64,000 nucleotides of DNA from positions 7,803,501-7,867,500 of the forward strand of contig NC_064043.1 of assembly GCF_932526225.1 (NCBI RefSeq). The letters run 5' to 3'. This document shows positions 55,623 to 64,000 of the stretch, in pieces. The notes under the pieces were generated by a model. The model searched no databases. It was not told the DNA's origin and saw nothing but the letters and a program-made list of their open reading frames with translations. The DNA comes from Nematostella vectensis (taxonomy: Eukaryota > Cnidaria > Anthozoa > Actiniaria > Edwardsiidae). Numbering within the stretch: position 1 is the stretch's first letter; each line of letters begins with the position of its first letter. The translations under genes were made by a program, and so were the position numbers.

Positions 55623-58600
55623 GGGATGGATGGGCATGCTACCTGCTTCTTCTCGGCTCTCTTTCATCGATTTGCTACGGTGAGTTTCCTGGTGAGTTTT
55701 CAGCTTGTCGTGGTGTGCGTATATTATGTTCACATATTGCTTGTTGTGTCATTGATTAAAATGTCCATCGTCGGTTACTGTGCGCTACGCTAGCGGCTAT
55801 TATTTGTCTATGGCTGCACAACGCGCAGTTGGCCAAACCTCGTCCGTAGAACCTCACGCGCGAATTGTGTTTGCTTATGTTTGGTCAACAATGCACAAAT
55901 GAGCATTTAAACAGCGTCTGACTCTCTTTATCTGAACTGCATACAGACATAAACATGACCTAGGAGTTACTGAACACTATACTCTCCGTAATATTCCCGA
56001 GTCGCCAATAAGTGCGGGTCTATCGGAATCTATCGTTTCTTTGTTCTTTGAAGAGTTTTCTTTCATATTGTTTCTTCCTTTCTTTAGACGTGGCAAAGGC
56101 GGGCAAGAACAGTGTATTCGCCAGAGTATCCACAATTTCCTCAGTATTGAGTGGGGATGTTAACATCACATTCTACATACCCAAGCAACTCGTAAACTCT
56201 ACAGCTCCGCGAAAACTCGTAGTACACGTTTTAAGCGATCAATGGAAAGAGAGACTTCGAACCTTTAAAATACCAATAATTTCTACTGAACTAAAGCTAC
56301 GGGTGCCGTGCGACACCTTCGATCATGCTGCTACATACACCTTCAAATATCGTGTCTCTAACAACGGGCCGACCGGTTTATTGAACGAAAGCATGGCTAT
56401 ATCCTGGGGCAATACTAGGATCGAGGCGCCCCGGAATCACACAACACTCACGAGATTCGGTTCTATTTGGATCTACCACGACAGAGTCTGTCTACCTAGA
56501 TCACGGCAGTACCGAGATCAGGTAAACTTGTACTTTGTTCACGACAAGAAACGCATCTTGATCACACAGAGGAACGTAAGGAAACTCAGGAATGGTAAAC
56601 AGAGCGGTAGTCAGAACAGAATCCGGCTGATGTTTAGTTGTGACCTGTTTGATACTCAGGGCGTTTATTACTTTGAGTACGTCTCTGGGTTCAGCAATAA
56701 GACGCTATCCACGAGTTCTCCGGTGAGCGTAAGATGGAGCAAGCACGAGTTGACAACGCCGCACAAATCTATCCTGCCTTGCTCAGGTTCATTCTCTATC
56801 TCATTCGCGGCCCCCGAGTGCCACAAAACTACAGACACTATCAAAGTTTACGAGCAACTTTCGAGAAAATATATAACTGAGCGACCCGCACTACCCGGGC
56901 AAACGGCGGTGTTTCTACCATGTACTTTATTCAACGATTACATCAAGGGATACTGTTTTCGCTACACTACAATATCGAGTCTTACGGGGAAGGAAACTGT
57001 GCAGTCTTCTTTATGCGTCTCAACCCTTGGACCAGGTAAGAATTAGTGGCTTAGTCCACATTGCTAAGATTTACCGATGCGACCTTGTGACCCATAAGTG
57101 TCTCTGAGCACACGTCACTGCCTAAGGAGAGTATAAGAAGATAATAATGTCTGTAGGCTTAGGGTAGTAGAATTAGGCGCATTCCCATTCTAAAGCCCCC
57201 AGATGCGGCCCCAGAGGCGCTAATACTCTATAAACAGCGATCCTATTGCGTTGTGTTTAACCTTTGCGGTATACTAGTGTGTAATGGGTTTTTAATCGTT
57301 TGTGATACAGGGGGAGGGCATAAGTATTAGTTGAGCTTTCCACAGTTAGCGAAATCTGGAAGTTATTAGCTCTTGGCAGTGTTTGCACCACTAACAACGA
57401 CTTTGCCGCTCGTTAACAACCAATTAGTCCGATTTGCTCCGAGGCTACAACATTCCAACAAAGTGAGTGCACGAAGATTGAACTAAAAGGACTTTACGAA
57501 ACTCAACATCACTTTAGACAATAAACTAGCATTAGCGACATGCTGGTGTGAATGGGATTTCGGGGTTTTATGAGGTGAAATTTCCGCTCTTTTCGCGGTT
57601 TTAGGTGTAATTAATGGCTTCTTCTGTGTCTTGAAACAATACGAGGTTATAGAAATTGTACAATGGAGGAGGGAAATTGTGTAAAAGTAATTAACCGATG
57701 AATAGCTAGCAGGGTAAACAGAATTATTCGCTTCAGCAAAAGTCAATACTCATTGTTATTGACCTTGTCTCTTTGCGATGTGTGTACACATTAGGTCTCT
57801 TTCCTTTGACATTCTCTTGATATCTCTGGGGATTTTATACTTTTGAATCCATATTGAAGCCGATTACCCAGTAAAATACTGGCTTAGCGCAAAGCCATAG
57901 TTCCGGCTGTAAAACTATTAAATATTTTTTAGCTCGATTATGCAGAAAATCGGTCCCAAGGGTGTTATTTTCCCGCTTAGCGGATTCTGTGGGTGTGATA
58001 ATGTTCGCATGCAACTGCAACTTGCTAATCGTTTCCGGTTCTTAGCATTTTCTGCACATTCATTCCTTAAAATAGTTTCCAATAATTTATTCCCTAAACA
58101 AGCCTTCCAACTGTAGTTAATCCCGACAATGAATAGCGTCATTTAGTTTTGTTTTGACGTTTAACAAAAAGAAACTGAAAAATCCATTTGGGCTAATGTT
58201 GGCTAAGCGATGTCAAAGCACCCCACTTAAAAAGCTCTGGACACGGTTCAAAATTGCTCACATAAAACGCTCCTTTATCTCATGATATCGAATATTTTAG
58301 TGGCTATCTTTAAAAATGCATGTTTGGAGAGCCTGCAACAGTCAATCTGTAGTTTGGTAACTACTTAAGAGCAAGCAGAAAGTGGTTTATTTGCTTCACT
58401 AAGTGACAGTCTGTCATAATGACAAGCCGTGTGTGATTCCCCAAGTGGCTCCTACATACCATCTTATTTTATCTGCGTTTTATATTAGCATCCAGCAGAG
58501 ATAAGGGCTTAAAACTCTTATAATCTGTTGCCTGAAAGACTGTAAGGCAAACATAAAATCGATTTTATTCGCTTTCTTTGCGAGTGTAGTGCTTGTTTTG

Positions 58601-61600
58601 TTGTATCTTCGCAGTCTCCTTGTATTTGTGTACTTGGTTTCTTTCGTATTTAGGATCCTGTACATTGTCATTTTCGCTTTGCGAAAAGTGGTCGCGAGAC
58701 GTAAGTGATAAGGTGTATTTAGTTACCGTGCTTCAATAATACCGCCAAAAATAATCGCAAAAAAGATCCAAGACTGAAAAATCACTTACTATGATACTTA
58801 ACATTTTTTTATTAAAATATGTTTACCAAAAATAACAATAAAGAAATTGAGTTGTCGGTCCAAAGAGACGTATTTTTCAGCAAGTGTATTATCTGATTTG
58901 CAAGCGCGAAACTTCGACCGGCCTTTTGTCTCAAATTGTCTATATTCTGCCAACATTTAAAGGCGACGTGCTGCAATTTTGTGATAATACTCAAGAAATC
59001 TTTGCTTTAATTCTGAGATAATATTATCAATACCAAGAGCCTGTCGTCTTAGAAGGAAGCCGCGCTATGTCCTAGGGATGTTTGGTTAAGTTGTCGTGTG
59101 AGACGCCTAAATTTTGACCTTGTACTTATGAATCTGGTTCAGTTTCAAGGGCTTTTTTGTGGGAAAATTTTCGGCTTAGTAAACTATTTGACAATCTTTT
59201 TAAAAGGGTTAAAAATGAATCGAAAGAGCCGTTTCCAGAAGCGTCTAGACACTCCCACAAAACAAAAAGTATTTCATCAATTTGATTGATAGTACACTCA
59301 AGCAAGTTTCCGTTTGGACCTCGAGCGGATTTTATTGACGCGCAATTTCTCTACTTTGCAGAAAAATAGCAACTAATATCAGATTCCAAATTAAGCAGGA
59401 ATAGATAAAAGCGCCCCGCCTCCTAGATACTCAATCGCTGTGCTTTTTAGCGAAATATCTCAATTAAGAATAGGATATGACCACGTGCATATAATAGCAC
59501 CGTATCAGACTCCAAAGGAAATGAAAGTAGAATGGAGATTTGGAGGCTTCCTAAGGGTTAATGCTTTTTTATTATTATTCTGTGCTATTATTTTAAATCA
59601 TTACCATTGTCTGGAACAAAACTGTAATGGCTTTATTTGGAACATTTTAAGATGCTTTGTTCTTTTAGAAGTCTGTAATGGCGCGAGACATGTGCGTAGG
59701 TTAGTTTTGTAATTTTATTAGTGATACAAGGGTATGGCGGGTACGATGTATAAAGCTGAGTATTTGCGCATTTAAGGACGTATGAGGCATAGGAGCAAGT
59801 TAGTTTAAGATGTTATGCTTGATAAGGGTGAGACGAATGGTATGATGAATCGAGTGCTCTATTGTTCCGTTGGTTTGTTCCTCGCTGAAAAGTCTAAGAA
59901 AATGTCACGTCAAGTAATTGTGTGCATGAAACATTGGCCTTTTTTATTGTTTTTATAGTGGCTGTTCATTTTAAAATCGTTACGAAGGTAAAATAATGAC
60001 GACATTTTTTGGTCAACCCCCCCCCCCCCCCCCTCCTCCCTTGGCAAAAAGCTAGATCCATCCCTGGCATATATGAGGAAACCAGTGATACACGCAAAGA
60101 AATTGTTTAAACACGCTTTATCATGAAAGTTTGCGATTTTATGTATATGACAATTCGAGGGATGCAAAAAAAAGGTTTTTAGAAAAAGTCGTTTAATCGT
60201 GTACTTGAAACACGGACTAGAAAATGATGAAACTGTTGCTTAACTCAGAAAAAAACATCCCCTTTATCATGTAAGCTCTCAGTTTTTAGGGATACTGGGT
60301 ATATGACGAGTCGTATGATGGAATGTTCTGTTTGTGTTTCCCTTACAGAATAGGGTTGTAGCCAGGGGGTGGTCCTTCTAGCAGCCAAAAGTACAGCAAA
60401 TGTATGAGACATTATCTAAAATACAGGAGAAAATTCCTTGAAAGGGCCTTTTGGGCCTCCTCCTGTTAAAAATCCTGGCTACGCCGCTGCAGAAAAGTTT
60501 AAGATAACGTCTAAGATGGTTCATGTTTATCAAACGGGGGCTGGATATGATGAAATCTGTACTCAGCGCAGAGAAATTTCTAAGACACGCTGCGATTTAT
60601 TCCAGACGTCTGATAAATCGCTGTGTTGTTGTGTCTTTGCAAGGTACAAGGGCAACGATGAATCTATGATGAATCGTATGCCGTGCTGTGTTTGTGGCTG
60701 TGTGACTATGTTATACGGACTTTATATGATGAATCGTGTGACGCGTTGTGTTATGGCTGTGTGACTTCAGCAGGTGTTGCTTGTCGTCTGGAAGGTCTAG
60801 ATGGGCGGAGAAAACTCATTAGCAGAAGGAGGAGCTTGGTATTATCGCGGTGTGGCTTGTCAGAGATCGTTCAGATGGCGTTGTCTGAAAAATGACCCTC
60901 TGGCGTGGTTGTATTTACTGCTTGCAAACTGTGAATATCGTGTTGGGAGAGCGGATTTGGCGTATCATGTGGTCGACTATTGCTATGTGGCGGTCTTATC
61001 GCATGGGCATAGACAATAAGACCCGCGACTGCAACGACTGATATAAAATGACAAGCGAGTAGCATTGGAACCTTTCCATTTGTCGCATAAAATGTATTTG
61101 TTTTTTTAAGGAATAAACGTCATTGTCACATAAGTATTTTTTACTCTTGAATATTTCGTCAGCTTAAACGTTTCAATAAATACCTTAGATGGTTCTCAGA
61201 GTTGGATATAATTGCTATTTATCCAGTATTTAAACAATTCGGAGTTTTGTTGTTTTTTCGGCCTGCGCCTCGCATCGTTAGTCTATACGCCAGCACACCC
61301 AAGCAGACAATATTGGATCTTTGTGACTCGAATTACCGTTTTAAAGTTCTATCTAGATTGAGTTTTTATGAACTTTTTGCCTATGGTCCTGCAACATTTG
61401 ATCCAAAAATTTCGAGGATATATTTTGCAACATCTTACTCAAAACCCACAATAATGTTCAAATGAATCAATCTAGTAGTACTAGATTGATTTCTAGAAAG
61501 GTGTAGCCTCGTGTCTGTTGTGGCAACCAAAAGCAGAGAGTGTAATTTGTCAATATATGATTGAACGTGAGTTTCTCTAGGAAAATACCAAGTATTAATC

Positions 61601-63976
61601 AATCAAAACAATTACAAGTACTCGAAAAATGTTTATTGATTTTTATTGCCCTAAATGATCACGTGTTGCTTGAAGGGGGTGATATTATGGTTATATATGG
61701 GTTATATATGGGTTATATATCGTGTTAGATTCGTTAGAATTTCGTTTGGCAATCATTTAGCTTATGCTAAGAAATGAGTTTTTTTTCAGTCTTACTGTAC
61801 TACTATTTGAATGGATATTAATGCACAGTGTTTATAAAAAGATGCCACTCAACATATGAAGAAAACGTTGTCGTTTTAGGGGTCTGGTACCGAGCAATTT
61901 AAGTTTCTTTTCAGAGGGTTTCTCCATTGACTAAAGATGGTCACAGTCACTGTTTTTCTCTTTTGAATACAATTCATAAAGTTTGGGAAGACCCTGCGGT
62001 ACGGCAGCCTTAAAAATGACAAGAATCATGCAGGTTTTCCAAATAAGGAATATATTAGTTTCCTTATATGGAAATGACCGCGTCTGGGAAAACGGCAAGT
62101 TTTGGCTAAATTTTCTTGATATGGAAATCTTAAGAGAAAAAGCCGATATCGCAAAGCCGTATTGTAGAAAAAGTGTCGCTGCTATAAATAATTTTACGAG
62201 CAGTTTATTTGGATTCATTTTTTCGATTTCATCCGAATGATGTATGTACACCCAGGCCCGTACCCATGAATTTTTCTTGGGGGGAGAGGGGGAGGGAGGG
62301 AGTTCTCTGATAAAAATCAGATCACATCCGAAAGAACAAAACGGGTTTTTTGTTATGCCTTTGCAGTATCTCCACTGTGCGTTTATTGTCGGATTTGGCT
62401 ACATACCAGAGCGATCTAGCTTATGATTTTTAGTTTTGTTTACAAATAGCACGTCTATTGAGAACCAAAAGTTCTCAATAGACTTTCGGTCGTTGTGGGA
62501 GGGTGAGCCCCCCCCCCCCCCCCCCCCCCCCCCCCCCTTGGGCACAAAATTCGACGTGCAGTGGGTTTCGCATCATCTTCAAAGGGGCGTAAAAGCAGCA
62601 CGACCACTTCACATGAATTGTATAAGGCTTTGAATAACAGCTGATGGCAGTCCAGGTTCCAGAAAGGCGGAGAGTAAGTGAGCGGCCAACCACAGATCCG
62701 CGGATAAAAGCAAAAACATCACTCGTACTAATAACAGCAGACCAAAGCGTTAATCTTATGATTCAAGCATTGTCAAATTTTCCAGTCTTTAGGGCTACAG
62801 CGGTTTAATGGAGCATTATTTTGCTGACCACCTTTCGCTTGGTTGGTGTGATGGGCCGTGCATCGAGTTATATATTCTTCTCTTGTTTTTTTTTTAAATG
62901 ACATAGCTCTCAATCGCGTGGAACATTTGTTTTACATACCGGCTTTTAATTGATACAAGTACAACCTTTCTCGTGTCTTTGGATAAGTGCAAAATCAGAT
63001 AAGGTTTCCTTTATATTTAATACTCATCACGCGACAGCTGAAGCGCGAGCTCTCTTTTCTGACAAGACTTTTCTAGTGTCGGATCTTTAGATGGCATGCA
63101 TTAATATCTTTCCAAAGCAAAAGAACCTCTTGCGCCTGAGGGAAAATAAGTATTTAAAACAAATTTAAACCATGGCGTGAAAGAACCTTGCACTTGCTGA
63201 TAGACCAAGGGGGAACGTTGCGGGGGCAACTTTATAGAGTATTTTGAGAGAGAAAAACACATCGAAGAAAGATAATAGTCATTCCAGCTGAAAACTAATA
63301 ATTGATATTAAATCAGAAGAAGTATTATCCAGCTGACTAATTGACGTGAATAAAACTGTTAAAAATAGATGCATAACCTAACAAATCCCTGTTTCAACAT
63401 GTCTAAAATTACACATTTGGAGGAAAACTCTCCAGCCGCTCTTTATACAAATAAAATCATAACAAAGAACGAATGTAGCTAGCAATAGAAGTTGCTTGGT
63501 TCTATTTATGAGCTTTATCTGTTGGTGGTTCCCCTTAAGTGCATTTTGTATTCGCGGTTTGCTCGTCATCAGCTCCAAATATGAATTCTCCTTACTGTAA
63601 ATTATATGATTGTCACATAGAAGGTACAGGGAGTTTAATATGTGAACGGTTCGTTCCCAAAATATCAGATAAAATTCCAAACACTTAGTATGAAGAATTT
63701 TCGTGTGATCTCGAAGTGTGAACATGTATGGAGTACGATGCCCTTGTTTGCTCGCCCTCGTATCAGTGCTAACACCAAGCCTCTCCCTCACAGGCAAGTC
63801 TATCTATGACGGGTGGAGTCAGTGGTCTTTCTGGAACCTCTGTTCAAGCTCCTGTGGCCAGGGACGAAGATATAGGTACAGGTTTTGCCTGAGTTTGACC
63901 GCCTCTGGAGATCAGAAGAAAGACTGCGTTGGGAAATCTGTCATGTGGGAGCCCTGTGCACTCAGACCCTGCCCCG
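55619..63976 (+). CDS. THSD1: THSD1-like membrane protein, N-terminal part with TSP1 repeat (continues beyond window)
   Basis: Three exons: 55619-55679, 56088-57035 and 63794-63976, phases 1 and 1; the last donor (CCCCG|GTAAGG) lies near the window end. Exon 1 is a signal peptide (MRDGWACYLLLLGSLSSICY). Exon 2 encodes about 316 residues of beta-rich ectodomain with many N-glycosylation sequons and ends CTLFNDYIKGYCFRYTTISS, close to the CTLFD...YCFDF stretch of vertebrate THSD1. Exon 3 is a thrombospondin type 1 repeat (WSQWSFWNLCSSSCGQGRRY ... RFCL ... CALRPCPG). The distance of about 340 residues from start to TSP1 equals that in vertebrate THSD1, where a transmembrane helix and cytosolic tail follow and the protein links to talin at focal adhesions. 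The intron before the TSP1 exon is 6.8 kb. Confidence 0.85.
60351..60489. mobile_element. MITE, same family as 42505-42676, TSD CAGAA
   Basis: The left end is decayed (TAGGGTTGTAGCCAGG) but the right end CCTGGCTACGCCGCTG is intact. CAGAA flanks both sides (60346-60350, 60490-60494). The interior matches the copy in the symporter gene almost base for base. Confidence 0.88.
60664..60768. repeat. Two-copy ~60-bp degenerate tandem repeat
   Basis: TATGATGAATCGTATGCCGT followed by GGCTGTGTGACT recurs 60 bases later as TATGATGAATCGTGTGACGC followed by GGCTGTGTGACT. Looser relatives occur near 59838 and 60301. Confidence 0.6.
61465..61491. other. Perfect 12-bp stem hairpin with 3-base loop
   Basis: AATCAATCTAGT, loop AGT, then ACTAGATTGATT. 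It stands alone, with no element ends nearby. Confidence 0.8.
61908..62127. mobile_element. Fragment homologous to the MITE at 37661-38055, opposite orientation
   Basis: The text from GTTTCTTTTCAGAG through GATGGTCACAGTCACTG, CTGCGGTACGG and AATTTTCTTGATATGG matches the reverse complement of 37785-38000. The CAG...CTG ends are missing here. Confidence 0.8.
62253..62536. mobile_element. Truncated copy of the CAGGCCCGTACCC MITE
   Basis: The left end CAGGCCCGTACCCATG and the interior (ATGCCTTTGCAGTATCTCCA, CGGATTTGGCTACATACCAG) match 37072-37305. The right end after a long C-run is lost, so no target duplication is visible. Confidence 0.8.
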
Positions 63977-64000
63977 GTAAGGCCCTATATTTATTTTATT

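Larger units (their letters stand above)
57036..63793. other. Large intron of the THSD1-like gene
   Basis: Apart from the MITEs, repeats and hairpin listed separately, I see no exon or RNA gene in this 6.8 kb intron. Frames of 60-139 codons (for example 63378-63797 on the - strand) have no motif. C-runs occur at 60019-60034 and 62510-62537. Confidence 0.5.

Overview
This window is nuclear DNA from an animal. It is AT-rich, its genes are split by GT-AG introns of about 0.1 to 7 kb, and its introns are full of short inverted-repeat (MITE-like) elements. Gene content and repeat style fit a cnidarian, most likely an anthozoan sea anemone such as Nematostella. That species guess is inference; no rRNA or mitochondrial marker is present.

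Layout, left to right. (1) 1-1240, + strand: the last four exons of an N4BP2-like gene, encoding the end of a DUF1771 region and the Smr domain. (2) 2174-4147, - strand: a complete three-exon fibroblast growth factor (FGF) gene; two of its exons are too short to stand out as open frames. (3) 4.2-12.3 kb: no convincing gene, a C-rich block, one MITE and one doubtful exon. (4) 12350-19597, +: an 11-exon gene joining an RFESD-like Rieske [2Fe-2S] domain to a DUF455 ferritin-like di-iron domain. (5) 20434-35054, +: an 18-exon JADE-family PHD-finger gene (1237 aa). (6) 36145-43796, +: a 9-exon GltS-type sodium/glutamate symporter with an N-terminal EGF-like module. (7) 46095-49231, +: a 3-exon Golgi carbohydrate sulfotransferase (Sulfotransfer_2 family). 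(8) 55619-63976, +: the first three exons of a THSD1-like gene that continues past the window.

I rebuilt exons by hand from splice sites, reading phase and family motifs. The six genes whose start and stop both lie inside the window join in frame across every junction. These are unrelated housekeeping, chromatin, transport and signalling genes, not an operon or a defence cluster.

The most unusual signal is architectural. In three separate genes an exon edge, with its splice site, has been duplicated in tandem into the neighbouring intron. JADE exon 5 has about 24 copies of its 5' splice donor as a minisatellite. N4BP2 exon 2 has about three decayed donor-side copies. The DUF455 gene has two decayed acceptor-side copies of exon 8. 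A fourth tandem copy spans the stop codon of the DUF455 gene. Other notable points are the Rieske-DUF455 and EGF-GltS domain fusions, a 22-bp CpG-dense satellite on both sides of a 32-nt exon in the sulfotransferase gene, and a cluster of MITEs with CAG...CTG ends and 5-bp target duplications.
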